From positions 124,001 through 188,000 of the forward strand of contig JAUJFZ010000005.1 in the NCBI GenBank assembly GCA_030441535.1: DNA of 64,000 nucleotides, in the 5' to 3' direction. Origin of the DNA: Betaproteobacteria bacterium LSUCC0117 (GTDB lineage: Bacteria > Pseudomonadota > Gammaproteobacteria > Burkholderiales > Burkholderiaceae_C). Numbering within the stretch: position 1 is the first letter of the stretch; each line of letters starts with the position of its first letter. A program made the translations under genes and the position numbers. A model generated the notes under the pieces. That model was not told the DNA's origin, made no database searches, and was given only the letters and a program-made list of their open reading frames with translations. This document shows positions 8,352 to 17,573 of this stretch, in pieces.

Positions 8352-9842
8352 TTACGGGTGGTGCGCCAATTCAGTGGCCTTTGCGGGTGACGGGAAGCGC
8401 ACGGTCACCAGTAGACCAGGTGGCTTTTTGTTCGGCGTCGCATCGCTCATCTCGATAACCGCGCCCATTTGCTGCGCAATCTCTTGCACGATCGCCAAGC
8501 CCAAACCTGAGCCGTCAACGTTGGTGCCGAGCGTGCGATAGAACGGTTGTAGCACCAATGACCGCTCGTCCGCAGGGATGCCTGGGCCGTTGTCCTCGAC
8601 CTGCAGCACCATCACATGGCTGAACGGGTCAACTAGTAAACGAATCGTCACCACGCCGCCCGCCGGCGTGTAGTTGATCGCGTTGTCTGCCAGGTTCCGA
8701 ACCAGCTCGCGCAGCAAGGTCTCGTTGCCCTCCATCAGGCACGCGGCGGGAACGGTATCGGGGCCCTCATAACCAATGTCAATCCCTTTTTCAATGGCAC
8801 GCGGTACGCAGTCTTGCATGACATCCACAGTGACTTTTGCCAAGTCAACTTTCAAGGTGGGCAACGTCCGTCCAGTGGATTCAGCTTTGGCCAGCGCCAG
8901 TAATTGGTTCACGGTATGGGTTGCCCGTACGCTAGAGCGCGCAATCTGCGTTAACGCCAATAACAGCTCTTGGGGATTCCGCTCACGCTGTGCCAAGTCG
9001 GCTTGCATGCGCAGGCCCGCTAACGGTGTTTTGAGTTGGTGCGCGGCGTCAGCCAAAAATCGCCGTTGCGTGGTCAATGACAAGGTGAGTCGTTCCAGCA
9101 AGTCGTTAATGGATTGCACCAGTGGTGCCACCTCTTGCGGGACATAAGAGTCATCGAGCGGGCTGAGGTCATTGGGTTTGCGCGCTCGAATACGCTGCTC
9201 CAAGCGATTGAGCGGTCGAATGCCGCGCACCAACGCCAACCAAACCAGCAGCACCGCTAACGGCAAGATGATGAACTGGGGCACCATCACGCCTTTGATA
9301 ATCTCGGTCGCGAGCGTCGAGCGCTTTTCCAGGGTTTCCGCAACTTGTATCAGCGCCAGCGGACCCGCGCCGTCTGACGCTTGCACCCACATGTAGGCCA
9401 CTCGCACATTCTGCCCGCGGATCACATCATCCCGCAGTTCAGGCATGCCAATGTTGGGCGCCACGTTACCCGCAGGGATCGGGAAGTCAGATTCACCCGC
9501 AATCGCACTGCCGCGTGGGCCCAGTACTTGGTAGTAAATCAAGTCGCTGTCATCGGTGCGCATCAGGTCTTGCGCCTCGCGAGTCAGTGTGAAGGACACC
9601 GTGCGTTGGTCAAACTTCACCAGTGGTGCCATGACGCGCAGGTTGTATTCCAAGGCCCGGTCGTACGGTTTGGCCGCAATGCCTTGCGCGACCCACCACG
9701 TGAGTGCCAAGCTCAGCGGCCACAGCAACAACAGTGGCGTGAGCATCCAGTCTAGGATTTCCCCAAACAAACTGCGCTGTTCACGCTGAAACAGCCCAAA
9801 CGCCAGGTCAGCGTTCGGTAACTCAGTCGGGTATTTTTTCAA
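8352..9842 (-). CDS. Sensor histidine kinase (TctE/QseC-like)
   Basis: Inner-membrane two-component kinase. Counting from the TTG at 9842 (496 residues), TM1 spans about 36-53 and TM2 about 186-204, enclosing a periplasmic sensor of about 130 residues. Then come a HAMP-like linker, the H-box FLADAAHQLKTPLAGLR with phospho-acceptor His268, the N-box NLADNAINYTP (383-393), DNGPGIP (417-423) and GSGLGLAIV (444-452). The reading frame also has an ATG at 9893, overlapping the response regulator by 71 bases, so the start is uncertain. The gene overlaps the end of the regulator gene, showing that the two are co-translated. The QREQRSLFGEILDWML segment before TM1 resembles the tricarboxylate-type TctE kinases. 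The signal is not known. Confidence 0.88.
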   Translation of the reverse strand: MKKYPTELPNADLAFGLFQREQRSLFGEILDWMLTPLLLLWPLSLALTWWVAQGIAAKPYDRALEYNLRVMAPLVKFDQRTVSFTLTREAQDLMRTDDSDLIYYQVLGPRGSAIAGESDFPIPAGNVAPNIGMPELRDDVIRGQNVRVAYMWVQASDGAGPLALIQVAETLEKRSTLATEIIKGVMVPQFIILPLAVLLVWLALVRGIRPLNRLEQRIRARKPNDLSPLDDSYVPQEVAPLVQSINDLLERLTLSLTTQRRFLADAAHQLKTPLAGLRMQADLAQRERNPQELLLALTQIARSSVRATHTVNQLLALAKAESTGRTLPTLKVDLAKVTVDVMQDCVPRAIEKGIDIGYEGPDTVPAACLMEGNETLLRELVRNLADNAINYTPAGGVVTIRLLVDPFSHVMVLQVEDNGPGIPADERSLVLQPFYRTLGTNVDGSGLGLAIVQEIAQQMGAVIEMSDATPNKKPPGLLVTVRFPSPAKATELAHHP

Positions 9843-10497
9843 GGCAATACCCAAGACCACGCACCGTGGCGATGCGGATAGGCCCCTTTTCAATTTTCTT
9901 GCGTAAGCGGTGGATGTACACCTCTATGGCGTTGTTACTCACCTCGTCGCCCCATTCACACAGGCGCTCTACCAACTGGTCTTTGCTGACCAACCGCCCT
10001 GCGCGTTGCAACAACACTTCTAGTAAACCCAGCTCCCGCGCAGACAACTCGACCATCGCACCGTCGATCGTTGCGACGCGGCCTTGTTGGTCGTACACCA
10101 ACGGGCCGTGTTTAATTTGGCTTGACGTGCTGCCCATGCCACGCCGCACCAACGCGCGCACGCGGGCTTCCAGCTCGGGCAATGAAAACGGTTTGGGCAT
10201 GTAGTCGTCAGCGCCTAAGTCCAAGCCCTTGACGCGGTCCTCAACACTGTCGGCCGCTGTCAAAATCAATACAGGTAGGGTGTTGCCACGCGCTCGCAGG
10301 CGTTTGAGCACCTCTAAGCCATGCATCTTGGGCAGACCCAAATCCAAAATTAGCAGGTCAAATTCGGTGCTGGTCATCAGCGCCGCATCCGCTTCGGTGC
10401 CGTTGGGTACGTGGTCAACCGCCGCGCCGGCTGCCCGCAACGTGCGCAGCAGGCCATCTGCTAAAACCTGGTCATCCTCGGCGATCAGAATTCGCAT
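9823..10497 (-). CDS. OmpR/PhoB-family response regulator
   Basis: A 224-residue DNA-binding response regulator, partner of the overlapping sensor kinase. The receiver domain shows the acidic pocket EDD (7-9), phosphorylated Asp52 in LILDLGLP, Thr80 and Lys102 (PKPF). The C-terminal winged helix has ELSARELGLLEVLLQRAGRLVSK and IEVYIHRLRKKI, typical of OmpR-type effector domains. The organisation regulator-kinase with overlapping ends, just upstream of a divergent recA, recurs in related betaproteobacteria. The regulon is unknown. Confidence 0.94.
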   Translation of the reverse strand: MRILIAEDDQVLADGLLRTLRAAGAAVDHVPNGTEADAALMTSTEFDLLILDLGLPKMHGLEVLKRLRARGNTLPVLILTAADSVEDRVKGLDLGADDYMPKPFSLPELEARVRALVRRGMGSTSSQIKHGPLVYDQQGRVATIDGAMVELSARELGLLEVLLQRAGRLVSKDQLVERLCEWGDEVSNNAIEVYIHRLRKKIEKGPIRIATVRGLGYCLEKIPD

Positions 10498-10577
10498 GCG
10501 TGTCTCCGTAGCGCTTGAAGTTATGGGTAAACGATGGGTGCATTATCGCCAAACGTCACTAGGGGTAAGTGCGGATG

Positions 10578-11066
10578 TCAGGCGCCATGGCCGTACGCCT
10601 CCAGCCCAATGGACACGACGGTTGCGACCTCGTCACCCACGTGTTGACGAAACTCCTGTTCGGCGGTTGCCACTGCGCGTTCAAACGCTGCCAACCATGC
10701 GAGGCCGTCTGCCGTGAACAGCACGCGCTTGGCGCGTCTGTCGCGTGGGTCGGGTTCGCGTGCCACCAAGTTCCACGCTTCGCACTGGGTTACCAAGTCA
10801 CCCATGGCTTGTTTCGTCATCCCGGCGGCTTCTGCCAAATCAGTCAATCGCGCGCCGTTACGTGGCAAATGCCGTGTGAGGTGAATGTGTGCCGCGCCAA
10901 CTTGTTCACGGGCTGCGAGGTTAGAAAGTGCCAATGGCACGTGAATGTCATGTGCCATCAAGCTCAGCACGCGGGCGTCAAAGCGCCGCAGCGCGTCCCC
11001 CATCAGTCGCCCCAAGTGGCTGCGGCGCCAGTCGTCGGGGCTGGGCGGTGGTTGGTATCGAGGCAT
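10578..11066 (-). CDS. MarR-family transcriptional regulator
   Basis: A 162-residue winged-helix protein. The helix-turn-helix is in ARLTDLAEAAGMTKQAMGDLV (about residues 83-103) and is followed by the wing signature DPRDRRAKRVLFTADG characteristic of MarR proteins. It reads divergently from recA and in the same direction as the two-component genes, from which it is separated by 80 bases. MarR proteins commonly repress their own promoter and a neighbour; the AT-rich 143-base gap to recA contains two ATTAAT elements that could contribute to such a site, but this is weak. Confidence 0.87.
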   Translation of the reverse strand: MPRYQPPPSPDDWRRSHLGRLMGDALRRFDARVLSLMAHDIHVPLALSNLAAREQVGAAHIHLTRHLPRNGARLTDLAEAAGMTKQAMGDLVTQCEAWNLVAREPDPRDRRAKRVLFTADGLAWLAAFERAVATAEQEFRQHVGDEVATVVSIGLEAYGHGA

Positions 11067-11127
11067 GTATTAATAGTAAGGCAAACTGACCATTAATTCG
11101 TATATATTTTTTTATACTTCGTTAAAC

Positions 11128-11147
11128 TACTGTTCAAGCATCCAGCC
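11128..11147 (+). promoter_or_regulatory. Candidate LexA (SOS) box upstream of recA
   Basis: TACTGT, eight bases, then CCAG: one mismatch from the CTGT-N8-ACAG core used by proteobacterial LexA. It lies about 65 bases before the recA start, the usual place for SOS control. A 10-bp palindrome (11169-11178) lies between it and the start codon. The site was found by eye only. Confidence 0.5.
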
Positions 11148-11209
11148 TGTACGCAACTACACCGGTTACCCAGCTGGGCACTTTTAACTTCATCCACCGG
11201 AGAAATTAT

Positions 11210-12352
11210 ATGGACGCACCCGTCAAAGGCATCAACACCGAAAAGGCCAAAGCCCTCCAAGCCGCGCTGTCACAAATCGAGAAGCAGTTCGGCAAAGGAA
11301 CCATCATGCGCTTGGGCGCCGGTGAGGTGTTGGAGGACATTCAAACCGTCTCCACCGGTTCCTTGGGACTGGATGTTGCGCTGGGGGTGGGCGGTTTACC
11401 CCGTGGCCGCGTGATTGAAATCTACGGTCCCGAGTCATCGGGTAAGACCACCCTGACGTTGCAAGTCGTCGCCGAAATGCAAAAACTGGGCGGCGTTTGT
11501 GCCTTCGTTGATGCCGAGCATGCGTTGGATGTTCAGTACGCCCAGGCCTTGGGTGTGCGCCTCGAAGACATGTTGATCTCTCAGCCCGACACCGGCGAGC
11601 AAGCGCTTGAGGTGGTGGACAGTTTGGTGCGCTCCGCGGCCATTGACCTCATCGTGATCGACTCGGTCGCCGCTCTGACACCCAAGGCCGAACTCGAAGG
11701 CGATATGGGGGATTCATTGCCTGGCTTGCAAGCCCGCCTCATGAGCCAAGCCCTGCGCAAACTGACGGCCAGCATTAAAAAGGCCAATTGCACGGTGATC
11801 TTCATCAACCAGATCCGCATGAAGATCGGTGTGATGTTCGGTAGCCCCGAGACCACAACGGGTGGTAACGCACTCAAGTTTTACTCATCGGTTCGCCTCG
11901 ATATCCGCCGTATCGGACAGATTAAAAAGGGTGACGAGTTGACCGGTAACGAGACCCGCGTGAAGGTGGTCAAAAACAAAGTGGCACCCCCTTTCAAAAC
12001 CGCCGAGTTCGACATCATGTACGGCAAGGGCATCAGTCTTGAGGGTGAAATCATCGACTTGGGCGTGGCACACAGCATCATCGACAAGTCGGGTGCTTGG
12101 TATGCCTACCAGGGTGAAAAAATTGGTCAAGGCCGCGACAACGCCCGCGACTTCCTGAAAGAAAACCCCAGCTTGGCGCGTGAGATCGAAAACAAGGTGC
12201 GTGCCGCTTTGGGTGTACCCCTGCGTGAGGCGATCGAGCCCGCCAAGGCGGCACCAGCGCCCACCGGCAAAGCCGCCAAGGCTGCGGCCGTAGCAGCGGC
12301 AGCGCCAGATATCGATTTAGGTATCTCAGAGGACGGTGAAATTCCCGCGTAA
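11210..12352 (+). CDS. recA: Recombinase A
   Basis: Forms the ATP-dependent filament on single-stranded DNA for homologous recombination and triggers LexA self-cleavage. The 380-residue protein has Walker A GPESSGKT (73-80), the Walker B stretch LIVIDSVAAL, and the L2 DNA-binding loop GSPETTTGGNALKFYSS. The C-terminus is extended by an Ala/Pro/Lys-rich segment ending in acidic residues; E. coli RecA has about 350. GGAG lies before the ATG. recX and dbpA follow within 11 bases and by overlap. Confidence 0.99.
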   Translation: MDAPVKGINTEKAKALQAALSQIEKQFGKGTIMRLGAGEVLEDIQTVSTGSLGLDVALGVGGLPRGRVIEIYGPESSGKTTLTLQVVAEMQKLGGVCAFVDAEHALDVQYAQALGVRLEDMLISQPDTGEQALEVVDSLVRSAAIDLIVIDSVAALTPKAELEGDMGDSLPGLQARLMSQALRKLTASIKKANCTVIFINQIRMKIGVMFGSPETTTGGNALKFYSSVRLDIRRIGQIKKGDELTGNETRVKVVKNKVAPPFKTAEFDIMYGKGISLEGEIIDLGVAHSIIDKSGAWYAYQGEKIGQGRDNARDFLKENPSLAREIENKVRAALGVPLREAIEPAKAAPAPTGKAAKAAAVAAAAPDIDLGISEDGEIPA

Positions 12353-12363
12353 AGGCGCGCCTA

Positions 12364-12876
12364 GTGTCTGTGCAAAGTCTCTCCCTCAAGGGCCGCGTGT
12401 TGCGGCTCTTGAGCCAGCGGGAACACTCTCGCACCGAATTGGCTCGTAAGCTAGCCAAACTCGAAACCGAGGACGGCGAACTGGCCAAGGTGCTGGACGA
12501 CTTCGTTGCCAAAGGCCTGATCAGTGAAGAGCGCCTGGCGCAAAGCGTTGTCAACCAGCGTGCCTCCAAGCTGGGCGCCATGCGCCTGCGGGCCGAGTTG
12601 CAGACCAAAGGGGTCGACCCCAGCCATATCCAATCCGTCATTGCCGAGCTCAAACCTACAGAGGCCGCACGTGCCAAGGCGGTGTGGGCTCGAAAATTCA
12701 ACCAAGCCCCTGAAGACGCCAAAGCCATGGCCAAGCAGGTACGCTTTTTGACGGCGCGCGGTTTTGACAGCGCGGCTATCCGCGCCGCCGTTCCGCCCAT
12801 TAGCCGAGTAAGCCTCAGCGAAGACGGTGCGCAAGCGCCGCAAAGCGTTGACGATTACTTGGATAATGGGGAATGA
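12364..12876 (+). CDS. recX: RecA regulator RecX
   Basis: A 170-residue, helix-rich protein of the RecX family, which caps RecA filaments and inhibits recombinase activity. It begins with GTG, 11 bases after the recA stop. The repeat-type RecX helices are recognisable: EHSRTELARKLAK near residue 20, the DDFVAKGLISEERLAQSVVNQRASK region (about 45-70) and the final VRFLTARGFDSAAIRAAV. Its stop codon overlaps the dbpA start in ATGA, so recA, recX and dbpA are probably transcribed together. Confidence 0.92.
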   Translation: MSVQSLSLKGRVLRLLSQREHSRTELARKLAKLETEDGELAKVLDDFVAKGLISEERLAQSVVNQRASKLGAMRLRAELQTKGVDPSHIQSVIAELKPTEAARAKAVWARKFNQAPEDAKAMAKQVRFLTARGFDSAAIRAAVPPISRVSLSEDGAQAPQSVDDYLDNGE

Positions 12877-14279
12877 ACAAAGACACAACCGCCTCGCCAT
12901 CGTTATCCGACTGGGCCACATTGCCCATCGACCCGGCGCAACAAAGCAACCTCGCCGCCTTGGGGTTCAGTACCATGACACCGGTGCAAGCCGCTACATT
13001 GCCCCTCAGCTTGGCGGGAGGCGACCTCATCGCACAGGCTAAAACCGGTAGCGGTAAGACGGCCGCCTTTGCGATTCCGTTGCTGCAAAAACTCAATGTG
13101 GGTCAATTGGCGGTGCAAAGTCTCGTGCTGTGTCCCACGCGAGAACTGGCCGATCAGGTATGCACCGAGATTCGCCGTTTGGCCCGGGCCTATGACAACG
13201 TGAAAGTGCTGCCGCTGTGCGGCGGTGTGGCGTTACGCGGCCAAACGGCCAGTCTCGAAAATGGTGCCCATATCGTTGTGGGCACGCCGGGACGAGTGCT
13301 GGATCACCTGCAGCGTGGCAATTTGGCGCTGTCGACGCTCACCACCTTGGTACTCGACGAGGCCGATCGCATGCTGGACATGGGCTTCGCCGATGATATT
13401 CAAGCCATTGCCAAGCAAACGCCAGCCACGCGACAAACGCTGCTGTTCTCGGCGACCTATCCCGATACCATCGCCGCACTGTCGGCCCGTCTGATGCGTC
13501 AACCGCAGATGGTGAAAGTCGACACCATCCATGACACCCATGCCATTGATGAGTGGTTTTTCGAAGTCGAGCCGGATACCCGATTGGATGCGGTGACGCG
13601 GCTGCTAAACCATTACCAACCCACCTCCACCGTTGCGTTTTGCAACACCCGGGTGCAATGCAACGACTTGGTGCAAATTCTGCGTGCGCATGGCTTCTCT
13701 GCCCTGACACTACACGGCGATCTCGATCAGCGCGATCGCGATCAAGTACTGATTCAATTTGCCAACCACAGTTGTTCGGTTCTAGTGGCCACTGATGTTG
13801 CGGCACGCGGTTTGGATATTGCCGATCTCGCCGCCGTTATCAATGTCGACACCACGCCTGACCCGCAGGTCTACACCCATCGCATTGGTCGTACCGGTCG
13901 CGCAGGCGCGACGGGCTTGGCTTTGAGTCTGGTCACCATGCCCGAAATGAGTCGCGTAGCGCGCATCGAAGAGTCAAACAATCGTCCAGCGAGGTGGGCG
14001 AATTTGTCAACGCTTCAAGCTACGGGCGGCGCTTTGAAGGCGCCGATGCGCACCCTGCAAATCGCGGGTGGACGAAAAGAGAAGATCCGCGCGGGCGATA
14101 TTTTGGGCGCCCTAACTGGCGAGGCGGGGTTCGATAAATCCGAGGTCGGCAAGATTAGCTTAGGCGAATTTTCAAGCTACGTCGCGGTTGCCGCGCCTAT
14201 TGCCCAGCGGGCGTGTGAAGCCCTCAATGCGGGCCGCGTTAAAGGCAAGCGCGTGAAAGTGCGATTACTGGATAACTGA
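12873..14279 (+). CDS. dbpA: DEAD-box ATP-dependent RNA helicase DbpA
   Basis: A 468-residue RNA helicase for late 50S ribosome assembly. All DEAD-box motifs are present: AKTGSGKT (56-63), PTREL (88-92), DEAD (162-165), SAT (193-195), and in the second RecA fold ATDVAARGLD and HRIGRTGRAG. The last 70-80 residues (RAGDILGALTGEAGF to VKVRLLDN) match the DbpA RNA-binding domain, which recognises hairpin 92 of 23S rRNA and separates DbpA from other DEAD helicases. Its start overlaps recX by four bases, an unusual location in a recombination unit. It converges on argC with two bases between the stops. Confidence 0.93.
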   Translation: MNKDTTASPSLSDWATLPIDPAQQSNLAALGFSTMTPVQAATLPLSLAGGDLIAQAKTGSGKTAAFAIPLLQKLNVGQLAVQSLVLCPTRELADQVCTEIRRLARAYDNVKVLPLCGGVALRGQTASLENGAHIVVGTPGRVLDHLQRGNLALSTLTTLVLDEADRMLDMGFADDIQAIAKQTPATRQTLLFSATYPDTIAALSARLMRQPQMVKVDTIHDTHAIDEWFFEVEPDTRLDAVTRLLNHYQPTSTVAFCNTRVQCNDLVQILRAHGFSALTLHGDLDQRDRDQVLIQFANHSCSVLVATDVAARGLDIADLAAVINVDTTPDPQVYTHRIGRTGRAGATGLALSLVTMPEMSRVARIEESNNRPARWANLSTLQATGGALKAPMRTLQIAGGRKEKIRAGDILGALTGEAGFDKSEVGKISLGEFSSYVAVAAPIAQRACEALNAGRVKGKRVKVRLLDN

Positions 14280-14281
14280 TC

Positions 14282-15220
14282 TCAGGCGGCGGGCCAGTCA
14301 AACATCAACCCCAGGTTTTGCACCGCCGCGCCGCTGGCTCCTTTACCCAGGTTGTCTAAGCGGGCCACCAGCAGGCTGTGGCCATGAGTGTCGTTGCCGA
14401 ACACGTGGATCTCTAGGTCGTTGGTATCGGCTAGTGCCAATGCATCGAGCTTGCCGGTGTCGGCGGCATCCTCGTGCCTGACGACCCGCACAAAGCGACT
14501 GTTCCCGTAGTGCGCCTCGAACACCCCAGCCAAGCGGGCCTTGTCGGTACCCGCAGCCAATTGGTCACGGTGCAAGGGCAATTGCACCAACATACCTTGT
14601 GCAAAATTGCCCACGCTGGGGACGAACAAGGGGCGCGTTTGCAAGCCCGTCCACTGCATGATCTCGGGGATGTGCTTGTGGCTGAGTCCCAACGCATAAA
14701 GCTCATAGGCGGGCGCACTGCTGGCTTCATACGCCTCAATCATGGTGCGACCCCCGCCACTGTAGCCGCTCACGCTGGGCAAGCAGACCGGCATTGTCGC
14801 CGGCAATACACCAGCATCAATCAGGGGGCGCAGCAGGGCGATGGCACCCGTGGCGTAGCAACCCGGGTTGGCAACACGTTCCGCCTGCTGGACGGCAGCG
14901 GCTTGCGACGCACACAACTCAGGGAAGCCGTAAACCCAACCGGGGGCGACGCGATGCGCCGTCGAGGCATCCACAATCCGCGGTGTTTTTTGACCCGCCG
15001 CTTTCAGCTCGTCCACCAACGCGACCGTCTCGCGGGCGGCATCATCGTGCAGGCACAGCACCACCGCATCGGCCTGCGTTAACAGGGCACGTTTGGCAGA
15101 CACGTCTTTGCGCGAAGCGGGGTCGATTTGCAGCAACTGAACGTGCGGCATCGTCGCCAGACGCTCGCGAATCTGAAGTCCCGTGGTGCCGGCTTCGCCG
15201 TCGATGAAAATACTAGTCAT
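14282..15220 (-). CDS. argC: N-acetyl-gamma-glutamyl-phosphate reductase, short form
   Basis: NADPH-dependent third step of arginine synthesis. At 312 residues it is the short (type 2) ArgC rather than the 340-residue form. The nucleotide-binding start is IFIDGEAGTTGLQIRERL, and the active-site segment NPGCYATGA places the catalytic Cys at 121. SGYSGGGR (about 149-156) and HKHIPEI further on are family hallmarks. No other arg gene lies in the window. Confidence 0.95.
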   Translation of the reverse strand: MTSIFIDGEAGTTGLQIRERLATMPHVQLLQIDPASRKDVSAKRALLTQADAVVLCLHDDAARETVALVDELKAAGQKTPRIVDASTAHRVAPGWVYGFPELCASQAAAVQQAERVANPGCYATGAIALLRPLIDAGVLPATMPVCLPSVSGYSGGGRTMIEAYEASSAPAYELYALGLSHKHIPEIMQWTGLQTRPLFVPSVGNFAQGMLVQLPLHRDQLAAGTDKARLAGVFEAHYGNSRFVRVVRHEDAADTGKLDALALADTNDLEIHVFGNDTHGHSLLVARLDNLGKGASGAAVQNLGLMFDWPAA

Positions 15221-15390
15221 TGCTGATATTTAGGAGTCGCGGCCCGCTTCGCCGTCAGTTTGGTGAAAAATTTCTGCACTGCAACATGATACAGTCTACG
15301 GTTGGTAATTTCCTCTGACTGGCCTAGCAGGGTTGCCCCCGTTTTTGCCATAAAAGGGAAGTGATTTGTTCCCACTTTGAGAGCCCTGAC

Positions 15391-16554
15391 ATGAAGATTC
15401 ACGAGTACCAAGGCAAAGAGATCCTGCGCCAATTCGAGGTGCCAGTTCCCCGCGGCATCCCTGCCTTTACAGTGCAAGAAGCGGTTGAAGCCGCACAAAA
15501 ATTGGGCGGCCCTGTATGGGTTGTCAAAGCGCAAATCCATGCCGGTGGCCGAGGCAAAGGTGGTGGTGTGAAATTGGCCCGATCAATTGACGAAGTGAAG
15601 CAACTCGCTGGCGAGATTTTGGGCATGCAGTTGGTCACGCACCAAACCGGCCCTGAGGGACAAAAAGTTCGCCGCCTGTTGATTGAAGACGGCGCCGATA
15701 TCAAGAAAGAATATTACGTGTCCGCGGTCACCGACCGCGCCAGCCAACGCGTTGCCATTATGGCTTCCAGCGAAGGCGGTATGGACATCGAAGAGGTGGC
15801 GCACAAGACGCCCGAGAAAATCATCAAGGTATTTGTTGACCCCGCAACCGGCCTGACCGCCGCGCAAGCCACCGAGTTGGCAAACGGTATTGGTGTGCCA
15901 GCGGCATCAACTGCGGCTGCGGCTGATGTGTTCCAAAAACTGTACAAATGCTACATGGACACCGACGCCTCATTGGTCGAAGTGAACCCCTTGATCCTCG
16001 AAGGCGACGGCGGCATCAAAGCACTTGACGCCAAGTTCAACTTTGACAGCAACGCCCTGTTCCGTCATCCCGAAATCGTCGCTTACCGTGACCTTGACGA
16101 AGAAGACGCGGCCGAAGTCGAAGCCTCTAAATTTGACCTCGCCTACATCAGCCTCGACGGCAACATCGGTTGCTTGGTGAACGGCGCCGGTTTGGCCATG
16201 GCCACCATGGACACCATCAAGTTGTTCGGTGCTGAGCCCGCTAACTTCCTAGACGTTGGCGGTGGTGCCACGCCTGAGAAAGTAACTGAAGCCTTCAAGA
16301 TCATGCTGAAGAACCCCAAAGTGAAAGCCATTTTGGTCAATATCTTTGGCGGCATCATGCGTTGCGACACGATTGCACAGGGTGTCATCACCGCGTGTAA
16401 GGCGGTCAACCTGGGCGTGCCGTTGGTGGTGCGCATGAAGGGTACCAACGAAGAGCTGGGTAAGCAGATGTTGGCAGAGTCTGGTCTGCCGATCATCAGC
16501 GCCGACTCCATGGCCGAGGCCGCCGAAAAAATTGTTGCTGCGGTTAAAGCCTGA
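15391..16554 (+). CDS. sucC: Succinyl-CoA ligase, beta subunit
   Basis: ADP-forming TCA-cycle enzyme. The start chosen gives MKIHEYQGKEILRQF and 387 residues, the standard length; the open frame continues upstream without similarity. The ATP-grasp domain shows KAQIHAGGRGKGGGV (about 46-60), and NPKVKAILVNIFGGIMRCD is the CoA-ligase interface. A 170-base gap separates it from divergent argC and must hold the promoters of both, but I see no convincing -35/-10 pair. sucD follows after 16 bases. Confidence 0.98.
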   Translation: MKIHEYQGKEILRQFEVPVPRGIPAFTVQEAVEAAQKLGGPVWVVKAQIHAGGRGKGGGVKLARSIDEVKQLAGEILGMQLVTHQTGPEGQKVRRLLIEDGADIKKEYYVSAVTDRASQRVAIMASSEGGMDIEEVAHKTPEKIIKVFVDPATGLTAAQATELANGIGVPAASTAAAADVFQKLYKCYMDTDASLVEVNPLILEGDGGIKALDAKFNFDSNALFRHPEIVAYRDLDEEDAAEVEASKFDLAYISLDGNIGCLVNGAGLAMATMDTIKLFGAEPANFLDVGGGATPEKVTEAFKIMLKNPKVKAILVNIFGGIMRCDTIAQGVITACKAVNLGVPLVVRMKGTNEELGKQMLAESGLPIISADSMAEAAEKIVAAVKA

Positions 16555-16570
16555 GCGAAAAGGAATAAGC

Positions 16571-17464
16571 ATGTCCATCCTGATTAATAAAGACACCAAA
16601 GTCATCACCCAAGGTATCACCGGTAAGACCGGTCAATTCCACACGGAAAAGTGCCAAGAGTACGCAAACGGCAAGAATTGTTTCGTTGCGGGTGTGAACC
16701 CCAAAAAAGCGGGCGAAAGCATTTTCAACATCCCCATTTACGGCTCTGTGAAAGAAGCGGCCAGCACCACCGGTGCAACCGTATCTGTCATCTACGTGCC
16801 GCCCGCAGGCGCCGCCGCCGCGATCTGGGAAGCGGTTGAAGCCGACCTCGACTTGGCCATCTGCATCACCGAAGGTATTCCTGTGCGTGACATGCTGGAG
16901 GTGCGTAACCGCATGGCAGCCAAAGAAGCCGCCGGTGGCAAAAAGACCTTGCTGTTGGGCCCGAACTGCCCCGGTTTGATCACGCCTGACGAAATCAAAA
17001 TCGGCATCATGCCTGGCCACATCCATAAGAAAGGCCGCATTGGCGTGGTCAGCCGCTCTGGCACGCTGACCTACGAAGCGGTAGGCCAATTGACCGAGTT
17101 AGGTCTGGGCCAATCCAGTGCTGTTGGAATTGGTGGCGACCCCATCAACGGCTTGAAGCACATCGATGTCATGCGCATGTTCAATGACGACCCCGACACA
17201 GATGCTGTCATCATGATCGGCGAAATCGGTGGTCCCGATGAAGCGGAAGCCGCCCGTTGGTGTAAAGAAAACATGAAGAAGCCGGTGGTCGGTTTTATCG
17301 CTGGTGTGACCGCACCGGCAGGTAAGCGCATGGGCCATGCGGGCGCCTTGATCTCTGGTGGTGAAGACACCGCTGAGGCCAAGTTGGCCATCATGGAAGC
17401 CTGCGGTTTCACCGTGACACGCAACCCGTCCGAAATGGGCAAGCTGCTGAAGCGCTTGCTGTAA
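16571..17464 (+). CDS. sucD: Succinyl-CoA ligase, alpha subunit
   Basis: A 297-residue subunit binding CoA and carrying the phosphohistidine. The start MSILINKDTKVITQGITGKTGQFH is preceded by AAGGA. The phosphorylated His256 lies in GHAGALISGGEDTAEAK, and the CoA-binding start TGKTGQFHT is intact. It ends a two-gene unit with sucC, closed by a strong terminator. Confidence 0.98.
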   Translation: MSILINKDTKVITQGITGKTGQFHTEKCQEYANGKNCFVAGVNPKKAGESIFNIPIYGSVKEAASTTGATVSVIYVPPAGAAAAIWEAVEADLDLAICITEGIPVRDMLEVRNRMAAKEAAGGKKTLLLGPNCPGLITPDEIKIGIMPGHIHKKGRIGVVSRSGTLTYEAVGQLTELGLGQSSAVGIGGDPINGLKHIDVMRMFNDDPDTDAVIMIGEIGGPDEAEAARWCKENMKKPVVGFIAGVTAPAGKRMGHAGALISGGEDTAEAKLAIMEACGFTVTRNPSEMGKLLKRLL

Positions 17465-17507
17465 ACCGAAGCGGCAGCGTCAGCGTGCCGCTGGCGCGTG
17501 TTCGTGC

Positions 17508-17545
17508 AAAAATGGCAACGTGTTCCATACGTTGCCATTTTTTTT
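17508..17545 (+). terminator. Rho-independent terminator after sucCD
   Basis: A 14-bp perfect stem (AAAAATGGCAACGT and its complement) with a 7-base loop, running into a T tract. It ends 28 bases before the next gene. Confidence 0.93.
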
Positions 17546-17573
17546 GATACCTTCAATCGAAAGAAAATAACCG

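Noticed and set aside
9843..9893. ATG start of the sensor kinase at 9893
   Set aside because: It would overlap the response regulator by 71 bases and adds a non-family sequence; kept only as an alternative.
11069..11097. MarR operator made of two ATTAAT elements
   Set aside because: ATTAAT is self-complementary and common in AT-rich DNA; the flanks do not form a longer dyad.
17546..17573. yybP-ykoY manganese riboswitch before the TerC-family gene
   Set aside because: Only 28 bases separate the sucCD terminator from the start codon, far too few for that riboswitch.
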